A stretch of DNA of 63,791 bases, taken from NCBI GenBank assembly GCA_910586015.1, contig CAJUGJ010000020.1, positions 1-63,791 of the forward strand, written 5' to 3'. The stretch comes from an uncultured Lachnospiraceae bacterium. Its GTDB lineage: Bacteria; Bacillota; Clostridia; Lachnospirales; Lachnospiraceae. Made by a program: the position numbers and the translations under genes. Positions 53,204-61,294 of the stretch are shown piece after piece. Within the stretch, counting starts at the first letter, position 1. Each line of letters opens with the position of its first letter. Under the pieces are notes generated by a model. It made no database searches, was not told the origin of the DNA, and saw nothing but the letters and a program-made list of their open reading frames with translations.

Positions 53204-55169
53204 ACTGTATGCGAAACTGGCCGCCAATAATTTAAAGAAAAACCACAGAACTTATGTGCCCTATCTACTTACCTGTATTGGTACAGTTGCCATGTTTTAT
53301 ATGATGGGAGCGATTGCATTAAATGAAGGGTTATCACAAATGCGTGGTGGTGATGTACTCAGACCGATACTTAATTTTGGAATCGTTATCATTGGAATCT
53401 TTTCTGCCATCTTTTTATTTTATACAAACAGCTTTCTAATGAAGAGAAGAAAAAAGGAAATTGGATTATATAATATTCTTGGAATGGAAAAAAGACATAT
53501 TGCTAAAATGTTATTTTTTGAGGTAATATATACAGCAGTCATAGGATTATGTGGAGGGTTGTTTTTGGGAATTTTAGCAAGTAAATTAATGTTTTGGCTG
53601 CTTTTAAAATTGCTTGCTTTTTCAGTACCACTTGCCTTTTCTATTTCAGGCACTTCTCTACTTATCACCATTTTTGTATTTTCAGGAATCTTTTTTCTTT
53701 CTCTACTTGCCGATTTTGGAAAAATTACACTGACTAATCCAATTGAATTATTACAAGGAGGAAAAGTTGGAGAAAAAGAGCCAAAAACAAAATGGCTTTT
53801 AACTCTTTTAGGTTTTGTAACTCTTGGTACAGGATATTATATTGCTGTAACAACAAAATCTCCTCTAGAGGCAGTTGCTCTATTTTTTATAGCAGTTTTA
53901 TTAGTTATTATAGGAACCTATTGTCTATTTACAGCAGGAAGTATTGCTATTTTAAAGTTGCTTCGAAAGCAAAAAAAGTTTTATTATAAGACAAAGCATT
54001 TTATTTCTGTTTCAGGAATGTTATATCGTATGAAACAAAATGCAGTCGGTTTAGCTAATATCTGTATTTTGAGTACTATGGTTTTAGTCATGCTGTCTAG
54101 TACAGTTTCTCTTTATATTGGGCAAGAAGATGTATTAAGAAGCAGATATAGAAAAGAATGTATGTTAAGAATAACTACCCAAAAAGAGGATGAAGAGGAT
54201 AAAGTGAAAGACTTGATCAATCAAGTTTTAGAGGAATATGAACTTCGAGCAGTAGAGCAAGAAGAATATCACTATCTTTCTGTTACTCTTTATGTTGGGC
54301 AAGATGGAGTGTTTTCGAAAAAAAATATTCCTATAGAAAAAATGTGCTATCTTACTGTGATTCCCTTAGAAGATTATAATAAACTTTATCAAAAAGAAGT
54401 TGTTTTAACAGACGAAGAAGCTATATTAGTAGCTTCTTATAATAATACTTTGGATACTATTACAATAGCAAATAAAACATGGAATTTTGTAGAAAAAGAG
54501 CAACATGAAGAGTTTATTGATAAATATATGGTAGTAGATTCGATTATTCTTGCAGTTAATGATCCAGATGACATAAAAAGAGCATTTGAACAGCTAGAAG
54601 GAGATGCAGGATGGATCAGTGAAAAATTAAAATATACTTATGGTTTTGAATTAGATGGTGAAAAAGAAAAAATTATTCCATTTGAAACAGATTTAAAAAG
54701 AGTGATTTCTTCTTTTTGTGAAGAAAATGATATAAATTGGACAATGGATTTCAGAGAAGTAAAGCGAGAGGAGTTCTTTTCGTTATATGGCGGTTTGTTC
54801 TTTCTTGGAATTTTTCTTGGTTCTCTGTTTTTAATGGCAACAGTATTAATTATTTATTATAAACAGATCTCAGAAGGGTTTGACGACAAAGAAAGATTTG
54901 ATATTATGCAGAAAGTTGGAATGAGTAAGATAGAGATAAAAAAATCGATACAAAGTCAAATTCGAATGGTATTCTTTTTACCTTTACTTGTAGCGATTGT
55001 GCATATTATGTTTGCTTTTCCAGTAATCACAAAATTACTCTATGTAATGAATTTGGATAATATACCTCTTTTCTTTGCCTGTACTGTAGGAACAATATTA
55101 ATCTTTGCCATAATTTACATTGTTGTCTTTTTTATCACAGCCAAAGAATATTACCGAATTGTAAAATAA
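53193..55169 (+). CDS. BceB-like antimicrobial-peptide transporter permease
   Basis: A 658-residue FtsX-like permease with ten predicted helices and one large extracytoplasmic domain (about residues 310-535) between helices seven and eight, the defining layout of BceB. The ATG at 53193 follows GGGGGTG and overlaps the ATPase gene; a longer frame from 53142 would overlap further and has no ribosome site. Together with the ATPase it would remove bacitracin-, lantibiotic- or defensin-like peptides from lipid II-cycle intermediates; the substrate is not predictable. Confidence 0.93.
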   Translation: MNIKLYAKLAANNLKKNHRTYVPYLLTCIGTVAMFYMMGAIALNEGLSQMRGGDVLRPILNFGIVIIGIFSAIFLFYTNSFLMKRRKKEIGLYNILGMEKRHIAKMLFFEVIYTAVIGLCGGLFLGILASKLMFWLLLKLLAFSVPLAFSISGTSLLITIFVFSGIFFLSLLADFGKITLTNPIELLQGGKVGEKEPKTKWLLTLLGFVTLGTGYYIAVTTKSPLEAVALFFIAVLLVIIGTYCLFTAGSIAILKLLRKQKKFYYKTKHFISVSGMLYRMKQNAVGLANICILSTMVLVMLSSTVSLYIGQEDVLRSRYRKECMLRITTQKEDEEDKVKDLINQVLEEYELRAVEQEEYHYLSVTLYVGQDGVFSKKNIPIEKMCYLTVIPLEDYNKLYQKEVVLTDEEAILVASYNNTLDTITIANKTWNFVEKEQHEEFIDKYMVVDSIILAVNDPDDIKRAFEQLEGDAGWISEKLKYTYGFELDGEKEKIIPFETDLKRVISSFCEENDINWTMDFREVKREEFFSLYGGLFFLGIFLGSLFLMATVLIIYYKQISEGFDDKERFDIMQKVGMSKIEIKKSIQSQIRMVFFLPLLVAIVHIMFAFPVITKLLYVMNLDNIPLFFACTVGTILIFAIIYIVVFFITAKEYYRIVK

Positions 55170-55250
55170 TGATATTTTATTTCTAAGTTCATACAACTGA
55201 CACTTATAAACTAAAAAAATGATCCGATATATAAACAAAGGAGGGGTTTT

Positions 55251-55274
55251 ATGAATCGGGTTCAAAAGGTTGAG
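55251..55274 (+). pseudogene. 5' fragment of a gene split by a TnpB element
   Basis: AAAGGAGGGG (55237-55246) followed by ATG and eight codons (MNRVQKVE) before the sequence becomes IS-like and hits a stop at 55281. With the 3' part at 56695-57264 it makes a continuous protein if the element is removed after TTGAG (55270-55274), for example MNRVQKVE joined in frame to VNFQFLKK. The strong ribosome site with no downstream gene of its own is the key evidence. Confidence 0.6.
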
Positions 55275-55357
55275 GGGGAATAAAACAGTTAAATAAAACT
55301 TATAAAATATTATAAATATATATTGAGTTTTTCAGGAACATATTTAGGAGGAAGATA

Positions 55358-56521
55358 ATGATAAAAGCTCTAAAGGTAATGCTCGTGCCAAACAACGTAC
55401 AAAAAACGAAAATGTTTCAGTACGCTGGTGCAGGCAGATTCGCTTATAATTGGGCTTTGGTCAGGGAAAAGGAAAACTACGAAAAAGGTGGTAAGTTCAT
55501 TTCAGATTCTGAGCTTAGAAAAGAGTTTACTAGGCTTAAAAATTCTGAGGAATACGCATGGTTACGAAATATTTCAAATAATGTGACGAAACAAGCCATC
55601 AAAGATGCCTGCAATGCCTACAAAAATTTTTTCAAAGGACTTCAAAAATACCCTCTGTTCAGATCCAAAAAGAAATCAATACCTAAATTCTATCAGGATA
55701 CGATCAAGATTAAGTTTCGTGATACCCATGTTAAGCTTGAGGGATTTTCTTCAAGCAGGAAAGCCAATAAACAAAAGTTAAATTGGGTAAGACTTGCAGA
55801 ACATGGGCGCATACCAACGGATGCTAACTATAGGAATCCAAGAATATCCTTTGACGGACTGAATTGGTGGATTAGCGTAGGAATCGAGTATCCAGACTGT
55901 AAAGAAGAGTCGTCGAATGAGGGAATAGGCATTGATTTAGGAATTAAGGATTTAGCGGTATGTTCCGATACCAATTCGTATAAGAACATAAACAAATCAC
56001 AGACTGTTCAGAAATTGGGGAAGTGCAAACACAGATTACAGTACAGCATCTTTCGTAAATATGACAAAAATAAGAAAGGAGAAAGTTACTGTAAGACTAA
56101 TAATATAGTAAAGAATGAAAGGCTTTTATTAAAAGTAAATCATAGACTGACAAATATCCGTAAGAACTATTTGAATCAGACCACATCTGAAATAGTAAAT
56201 CGAAAACCAAGATTTATCTGTATAGAAGATTTAAATGTTAGTGGAATGATGAAAAACAGATATGTATCCAAAGCAGTTCAAAATCAGGGATTTTTTGAGT
56301 TCAGAAAACAACTGGAATATAAATGCAAGGAAAAGGGTATTCCACTTATAGTGGCGGATAGATATTACCCATCATCAAAGCTTTGCAGTTGCTGTGGAAA
56401 AATTAAAAAAGATCTAAAATTATCTGACAGGATTTATAGATGCAGTTGTGGAAATGTCATTGACAGGGATTTTCAGGCATCGTTAAATCTTAAAGCTTAT
56501 GGAGAACAATATGTATCTTAA
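55358..56521 (+). CDS. tnpB: TnpB RNA-guided endonuclease of the IS605 family
   Basis: A 387-residue TnpB of usual length. The N-terminal domain (KALKVMLVPNNVQKTKMFQYAGAGRFAYNW) is followed by a split RuvC nuclease: Asp ~193 (GIDLGIKDLAV), Glu ~290 (CIEDLNVSG) and Asp ~369 (VIDRDFQASLNL), and a zinc finger (CSCCG...CSCG). All three catalytic residues are intact, so it could cleave DNA guided by the omega RNA from the right end of the element. AGGAGG precedes the ATG. Base composition is richer in GC than the host genes around it. Confidence 0.95.
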   Translation: MIKALKVMLVPNNVQKTKMFQYAGAGRFAYNWALVREKENYEKGGKFISDSELRKEFTRLKNSEEYAWLRNISNNVTKQAIKDACNAYKNFFKGLQKYPLFRSKKKSIPKFYQDTIKIKFRDTHVKLEGFSSSRKANKQKLNWVRLAEHGRIPTDANYRNPRISFDGLNWWISVGIEYPDCKEESSNEGIGIDLGIKDLAVCSDTNSYKNINKSQTVQKLGKCKHRLQYSIFRKYDKNKKGESYCKTNNIVKNERLLLKVNHRLTNIRKNYLNQTTSEIVNRKPRFICIEDLNVSGMMKNRYVSKAVQNQGFFEFRKQLEYKCKEKGIPLIVADRYYPSSKLCSCCGKIKKDLKLSDRIYRCSCGNVIDRDFQASLNLKAYGEQYVS

Positions 56522-56694
56522 CATATAAACATTAAAGCATATAGGTACGGATTCGTTAGTTCGGAATTTACGTCTGTGAAGAGTATATAAACTGGTAAGT
56601 AGACAAATCCTTGTATTGTCAAAAGCATACTCGTTGAAGCAGAAATGAAACATAAAAGTTATAACTTTTTATAAGTTTTCAGTAACGGTGTCGG
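56440..56694 (+). ncRNA. Candidate omega (right-end element) RNA of TnpB
   Basis: The 170 nt after the tnpB stop are non-coding and form hairpins, including a perfect 16-nt palindrome AAAAGTTATAACTTTT (56654-56669). In TnpB systems the guide RNA starts in the 3' end of tnpB and continues to the element boundary, with the guide taken from flanking host DNA. The 5' limit given is approximate. The guide would be the first ~16-20 nt after about 56694, inside the disrupted gene. Confidence 0.55.
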
Positions 56695-57264
56695 TTGGTG
56701 AATTTTCAGTTTTTAAAAAAAGAAAAGGTAGGAGAAAATTCCTTTCGAGAATGTAGAGAGAAGTTAATGGATCAGCTTTTAGGAACTTCACAGGAAGAAG
56801 AAAGTACAAAACAAAGGCGAATTGAATCAAAATTATCTTCTGGAGAAAAACTGACTGGTGCAGAATTGAGTTATCTGCGAAGAAATAATCCAAAGTTATA
56901 TGCAAGAGCTCTTCGAATTCAGCATAAACGGGAAAGTGTATTGAAAAAATTAGAAAATTGCCGCAGTAAAAAAGAAGTAGAAGAAGTAATTACATTTGAA
57001 CTTGGTTCAATTTCCAAACGAGATCCAGATAAGGCAATTATAATTGCAGCAATTAAAAATGTGGAGAAAGAATTTAAAGAAACAAATCAATATCAACGTC
57101 TACCAGAAAAAGAACCAAAAACAGATCAAAGAAGGGGAGAAGATATTTGGTATTTCCAAAAGGAGGATGGTACTACATTAGCATATAGTATTGGAAATGG
57201 AGAGTATCAAGAAACATATGAACTGGATAGTGAGGGCTGTATAGGATTTAACCAAGAGGGATAA
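56695..57264 (+). pseudogene. 3' part of a conserved-looking soluble protein gene split by the TnpB element
   Basis: About 189 codons without a good start: the frame begins TTG-GTG with no ribosome site. The encoded protein is charged and largely helical (FRECREKLMDQLLGTSQEEE; KLSSGEKLTGAELSYLRRNNPKLYARALRIQ; CRSKKEVEEVITFELGSISKRDPDKA) and ends in a Glu/Asp-rich beta segment. I do not recognise a domain. It belongs with the 5' fragment at 55251. Residual expression from the IS is possible, so function may not be fully lost. A terminator overlaps the stop. Confidence 0.65.
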
Positions 57265-57281
57265 CAGCCCTCCTTTTATTT
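57232..57281 (+). terminator. Rho-independent terminator overlapping the 3' end of the split gene
   Basis: GAGGGCTGT (57232-57240) pairs with ACAGCCCTC (57264-57272) and CTTTTATTTT follows. It is placed between convergent genes. Confidence 0.8.
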
Positions 57282-58343
57282 TGCAGTCCAAATTTCAATA
57301 TCATCTTTTGCCTGTGTATTAAACTGATAAATTCGGCTGCCATCTAATGCAACATAAAATATAGTAAGCAAAGAAGAAGTCTGCTCAGATTTAGGATAGA
57401 CACTAATACTGTAACAAAGGGTATTTTTTATTTTAATAGTCAGATCATCTGCAAAAAGCCGATATTCTGTCAATTCTTGCGGTAATCCTGTATATTCTTT
57501 TGTAAGAGTAGAAAGAAGAGCAACTGCCTGTGTTTTAGTTAAAGGGGTTGGCAAGTTAGCTTCCTGCTCAGATGGAAAATAAACTCCAGCAAAAACAGGA
57601 ATGGCACTGTCAGGATATTCTTCTGTTACTGCAACTGCCAGATCTGACATAACAAAATGAAGAGAACCCCCTTCTGGATCAGTATAGGAAGCAGTATTAC
57701 TTTGAATAGAAGCGACACCTGTAAGGGTTTTTGTTTCTGAACCTTTTGTAGAGATAGTAAATTCAAAAGAATGAGGATCTCCCTGTCCTAATGTCAATTC
57801 TGCCATAACAGAACCGATACTGTCATATAAATAAAAAGTTCCATTCCAGTCACAAACAGTATCAAATGTTTCATTATAAAGTGGGAAATTGGAATAATCA
57901 CTGATTGTTCCAGAAGAGTCATAACAAAATATTTCACCAGATGTTTTATCTACAATCAGAGCAGGTTCATAAATTCGATTTCCTTCACGGACTAGAAAGG
58001 AATAATAGATATTTCCTTTTAAAGATAGAGAACTGTCAATGAGATCTACCGAATATTTTGTAATATCCAAACGTTCTAAAATAAGAGCTTTTGCCCCTTC
58101 GCTCGTCAATTCAGTCGTTGAAGAATCATTTGGGGAAGTTTCCTTTTGAGAAATAGTTGGAATGGGAGAAATAGTAATATCAAGTTCCTCTGCCTGCAAA
58201 GGAGTTGGACTTGGTGAGGGCGGCAAAATGGTAATAGGAGGGTTCGTCATATCAGCTTTTTGATCTTTATTGCAGCCGCTTAAAATCAGTCCTCCAATGA
58301 TAAAAACAACAAACAGCAGAATTTTATGAATTTTATAAGCCAT
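57276..58343 (-). CDS. Lipoprotein, paralogue of the 32-kb lipoprotein
   Basis: A 355-residue lipoprotein with lipobox LILSGC (Cys ~24), a Pro/Ser/Thr linker (ITILPPSPSPTPLQAEE) and a domain with YYSFLVREGNRIYEPALIVD and DYSNFPLYN, which matches the first domain of the lipoprotein at 32041. A middle beta domain (VCDWNGTFYLYDSIGSVMAELTL) is unique to this copy. The C-terminal domain (PLTKTQAVALLSTLTKEY...YVALDGSRIYQFN) again resembles the other protein's ending (YVAVDGTAVYTVD). The ATG at 58343 follows AGAGGGTG on the minus strand. Cell-surface exposed; function unknown. Confidence 0.85.
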   Translation of the reverse strand: MAYKIHKILLFVVFIIGGLILSGCNKDQKADMTNPPITILPPSPSPTPLQAEELDITISPIPTISQKETSPNDSSTTELTSEGAKALILERLDITKYSVDLIDSSLSLKGNIYYSFLVREGNRIYEPALIVDKTSGEIFCYDSSGTISDYSNFPLYNETFDTVCDWNGTFYLYDSIGSVMAELTLGQGDPHSFEFTISTKGSETKTLTGVASIQSNTASYTDPEGGSLHFVMSDLAVAVTEEYPDSAIPVFAGVYFPSEQEANLPTPLTKTQAVALLSTLTKEYTGLPQELTEYRLFADDLTIKIKNTLCYSISVYPKSEQTSSLLTIFYVALDGSRIYQFNTQAKDDIEIWTAK

Positions 58344-58511
58344 AATCACACCCTCTTTCTGGTAAATTATAGAGCTTCCTTAAGAATTAGGAAAATCCAT
58401 AAATTTAAGAATAAATTTTGATTAAGGCAAGATTTAGGCAGAAAGATTAAAAAAGATTGAACAAATTATAAACTAAATGAAATAAATATCAGTTGTAGGA
58501 TGGAGATTAAG

Positions 58512-59663
58512 ATGAATTATGATTATTCAAAAACAGTAAAATATTTGTTAGATTGGTTTCAGTTAAATGCAAGAAGCCTACCATGGAGAGAAAATCCCAC
58601 ACCATATTATGTCTGGATTTCAGAAATTATGTTACAACAGACTAGAGTAGAAGCAGTAAAGGGGTATTTTGACCGCTTTACAAAGAGCCTTCCAGAGATA
58701 AAAGATCTTGCAGCTGTCGAAGAAGAAAAACTTTTAAAACTCTGGGAAGGATTAGGATATTATAACCGTGCCAGAAATTTAAAAAAGACAGCACAGATCA
58801 TAATGAAGGAATATGGAGGAAATTTTCCGGCAAATTATAATACTTTATTGACTTTCCCGGGAATTGGATCCTATACTGCGGGAGCAATTTCTTCTATTGC
58901 TTTTGGACTTCCAGAGCCAGCCGTTGATGGAAATGTACTTCGAGTGATGAAACGAGTTGCAGGTAGTTTGGATGATATTACTAAAAATTGTGTAAAGAAA
59001 GAATTAGAAAAAGATATTAGAGCAATTATTCCAAAGAAAGAACCGGGAAATTATAATCAATCATTAATGGATTTGGGAGCAACGATCTGTCTGCCAAATG
59101 GAAAACCACTGTGTCAAAAGTGTCCGATTATGCAGATATGTAGTGCATATCTGCATCAAACATGGAATCAAATACCAGTAAAATCGGCAAAAAAGCCCAG
59201 AAGAATCGAAGAAAAAACAATTTTTATTTTAGAAGAGGATAAAAAGTTTTTACTACATAAACGTCCAAAAGGACTACTTTCTGGAATGTGGGAATTTCCT
59301 TCTCTTATAGGAATATATCAAATAGAAAGAGTAGAAAAGTTTTTACAGTCCTGTGGATTTGAACTTTTAGAGCCTATTAAAGAAGTAGGAAAGGCAAAAC
59401 ATATTTTTTCTCATATTGAATGGCATATGACAGGATATTATGCAAAAGGAAAATATAAAAAAGAACAAGCGTTTAAAGTTGCAGAACAAATTGTAAATTA
59501 TGAAATTTTAGAAGAGAGAGAACTCAAAGATGGAATAACAAAAAGGGATCAAAAAGCTTATAAATATGCAGATGCAAAAGAGATTAATGAACAGATTTCT
59601 CTGCCATCTGCATTTGAATTTTACCGAAACATAGTATTTTCTATAGCAAAATTTTCAAGTTAA
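58512..59663 (+). CDS. mutY: A/G-specific adenine glycosylase MutY
   Basis: A 383-residue MutY that removes adenine opposite 8-oxoguanine. The catalytic Glu is in LWEGLGYYNRARNL, the helix-hairpin-helix is LTFPGIGSYTAGAI, the essential Asp is in PAVDGNVLRV, and the 4Fe-4S ligands are C-x6-C-x2-C-x5-C (CLPNGKPLCQKCPIMQIC). The C-terminal NUDIX-like domain has LLHKRPKGLLSGMWEFP. ATG 58512 follows GGATGGAG. It stands alone between the lipoprotein gene (divergent) and leuB. Confidence 0.95.
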   Translation: MNYDYSKTVKYLLDWFQLNARSLPWRENPTPYYVWISEIMLQQTRVEAVKGYFDRFTKSLPEIKDLAAVEEEKLLKLWEGLGYYNRARNLKKTAQIIMKEYGGNFPANYNTLLTFPGIGSYTAGAISSIAFGLPEPAVDGNVLRVMKRVAGSLDDITKNCVKKELEKDIRAIIPKKEPGNYNQSLMDLGATICLPNGKPLCQKCPIMQICSAYLHQTWNQIPVKSAKKPRRIEEKTIFILEEDKKFLLHKRPKGLLSGMWEFPSLIGIYQIERVEKFLQSCGFELLEPIKEVGKAKHIFSHIEWHMTGYYAKGKYKKEQAFKVAEQIVNYEILEERELKDGITKRDQKAYKYADAKEINEQISLPSAFEFYRNIVFSIAKFSS

Positions 59664-59716
59664 AGTTAAATATAAAATATTTGTGATATGTATTTTAATT
59701 ATAGAAAGATCTGTGT

Positions 59717-59793
59717 TATAATTGCAATAGCTGTTACAAAAACAGTATAAATTTAATTTTGCACAAAAAAGCAGTGCAGAAATGAGGATGACA
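59717..59793 (+). promoter_or_regulatory. -10 box and leader of leuB with repeated element copy C
   Basis: TATAAT (59717-59722) has no convincing -35 box. The leader contains AGCTGTTACAAAAACAGT (a short hairpin) and then TGCACAAAAAAGCAGTGC (from about 59760) and AGAAATGAGG, which holds the ribosome site. The last module is shared with copies A and B at 29.5 and 36.6 kb. No T-box is present. Confidence 0.55.
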
Positions 59794-60876
59794 ATGAAGT
59801 ATAAAATTGCATTAATCCCAGGAGATGGAATTGGCCCAGAAATTGTCGCAGAAGCACGTAAAGTCTTGGATCGTGTTGGAACAGTCTATGGACATGAATT
59901 TTTGTATGAGGAATTATTAATGGGAGGGGCATCTATTGATGCTACTGGAGAGCCTTTAACCGCAGAAACACTACAAAAGGCAAAAGAAAGTGATTCGGTA
60001 CTACTTGGGGCAGTTGGAGGGGCAGTTGGACAGTCGAAGTGGTATGAACTGCCTCCTAATTTAAGACCAGAGGCAGGACTATTAAAAATTCGCAAAGGAC
60101 TTGGTTTATTTTGTAATCTGCGCCCAGCAGTTCTGTTTCCACAGTTAAAACATGCTTGCCCATTAAAAGAAGAAATTTCAAAAGGAAAGTTTGATTTTAC
60201 TGTAGTAAGAGAATTGACAGGTGGAGTGTATTTCGGAGAACGAAAAACAGAAATAGAAAAAGGAATACGCAAAGCAGTTGACACAATGCCATATGATGAA
60301 AATGAAATTTGTCGAATTGCAAAATGGGCTTTTGAGATTGCAAGAAAGAGAAGAAAACAGGTATGTAGTGTGGATAAAGCAAATGTCTTAGATACTTCCA
60401 GACTTTGGAGGGAAGTAGTTAGTGAAGTAGCAAAGGAATATCCCGACGTACAAATTACAAATATGCTTGTAGATAACTGTGCTATGCAGATTGTAAAAGA
60501 TCCAAGTCAGTTTGATGTAATATTGACAGAGAATATGTTTGGAGATATTTTGTCTGATGAGGCTAGTATGGTAACAGGTTCTATTGGAATGTTGCCTTCT
60601 GCGAGTTTAGGAGAGGGAAAGTTAGGTCTTTATGAGCCAAGTCATGGATCTGCTCCTGATATTGCAGGACAAGATAAAGCAAATCCGATTGCTACAATTT
60701 TATCAGCGGCAATGATGTTGCGATATTCTTTTGATTTAGAAAAAGAAGCAAGTGCTATAGAAGATGCAGTATCAAAGGTTTTAGATCAGGGATATCGTAC
60801 GATGGATATAAAATCGGATAATACAATATTAATAGGCACAAAAGAAATGGGCGATCGAATTGTAGCACAACTTTAA
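59794..60876 (+). CDS. leuB: 3-isopropylmalate dehydrogenase
   Basis: A 360-residue LeuB of leucine biosynthesis, converting 3-isopropylmalate to 2-oxoisocaproate with NAD. It has IPGDGIGPEIVAEA, LLGAVGG, LRKxLxLFxNLRP-type LKIRKGLGLFCNLRPA, and the metal-binding end VTGSIGMLPSASLGEG with EPSHGSAPDIAGQDKANP. GAGG lies 6 nt before the ATG. The leuC and leuD genes follow after a small membrane-protein gene. leuA is not in the window. Confidence 0.96.
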   Translation: MKYKIALIPGDGIGPEIVAEARKVLDRVGTVYGHEFLYEELLMGGASIDATGEPLTAETLQKAKESDSVLLGAVGGAVGQSKWYELPPNLRPEAGLLKIRKGLGLFCNLRPAVLFPQLKHACPLKEEISKGKFDFTVVRELTGGVYFGERKTEIEKGIRKAVDTMPYDENEICRIAKWAFEIARKRRKQVCSVDKANVLDTSRLWREVVSEVAKEYPDVQITNMLVDNCAMQIVKDPSQFDVILTENMFGDILSDEASMVTGSIGMLPSASLGEGKLGLYEPSHGSAPDIAGQDKANPIATILSAAMMLRYSFDLEKEASAIEDAVSKVLDQGYRTMDIKSDNTILIGTKEMGDRIVAQL

Positions 60877-60909
60877 AAAAAGGAATTATAAAAAAAGGGG
60901 ATAAAAAAT

Positions 60910-61257
60910 ATGGAAAAACCTGTACGTTATTGTTCGATGCTCTCGATTGCTCTTACTGGTTCTTTTTTTCTAAGTATGTTTTTAGGGGCTGGTATTGGAG
61001 AAGGAGGTTCAACAGGAAAGGCATATCAAGTTGTTGCAGTAATTGCAAATGTATTACTCTATGTAGCACCCATCTTTTTTCTAGTCACTTTGACAGTTAA
61101 TATGATGTGTATTTTAAAGAGAATGATGTTAAAAAAAGATACCGCAGTTTCAACACGTCCAAAAGAAAAATATCCAATAGTACCATTTCTTATGGCAGTT
61201 GGAATGTTTGTTATGTTTTTATTATTTGTAGGTGCAATTATGACTGCGATGGAATGA
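60910..61257 (+). CDS. Small three-helix membrane protein between leuB and leuC
   Basis: A 115-residue membrane protein with three predicted helices (about residues 10-28, 42-68 and 92-113) and a basic loop between helices two and three. No family is recognised. It lies 33 bp after leuB and 37 bp before leuC, so it is part of the leucine operon. Its insertion between leuB and leuC, normally adjacent, is unusual; a transport or regulatory role in branched-chain metabolism would be speculation. Confidence 0.7.
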   Translation: MEKPVRYCSMLSIALTGSFFLSMFLGAGIGEGGSTGKAYQVVAVIANVLLYVAPIFFLVTLTVNMMCILKRMMLKKDTAVSTRPKEKYPIVPFLMAVGMFVMFLLFVGAIMTAME

Positions 61258-61294
61258 TAGTAGGATAGTAATATAGAAATGGAGGTTCATTTTT

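Larger units (their letters stand above)
55275..56694 (+). mobile_element. TnpB-only IS605-type (IS1341-like) element
   Basis: The element contains an intact tnpB and no tnpA. The left boundary is placed after TTGAG (55270-55274), a pentanucleotide of the kind (TTGAT, TTAC, TTGAG) that IS200/IS605 elements use as target and TnpB as its recognition motif. The right boundary lies near 56694, just before the host gene resumes. There are no inverted terminal repeats or target duplication, as expected for single-strand transposition. Mobility would need a TnpA in trans. Confidence 0.75.

Noticed and set aside
55251..55283. A 10-codon leader peptide before tnpB
   Set aside because: The codons fit better as the start of the host gene split by the element, because removing the element restores one frame.
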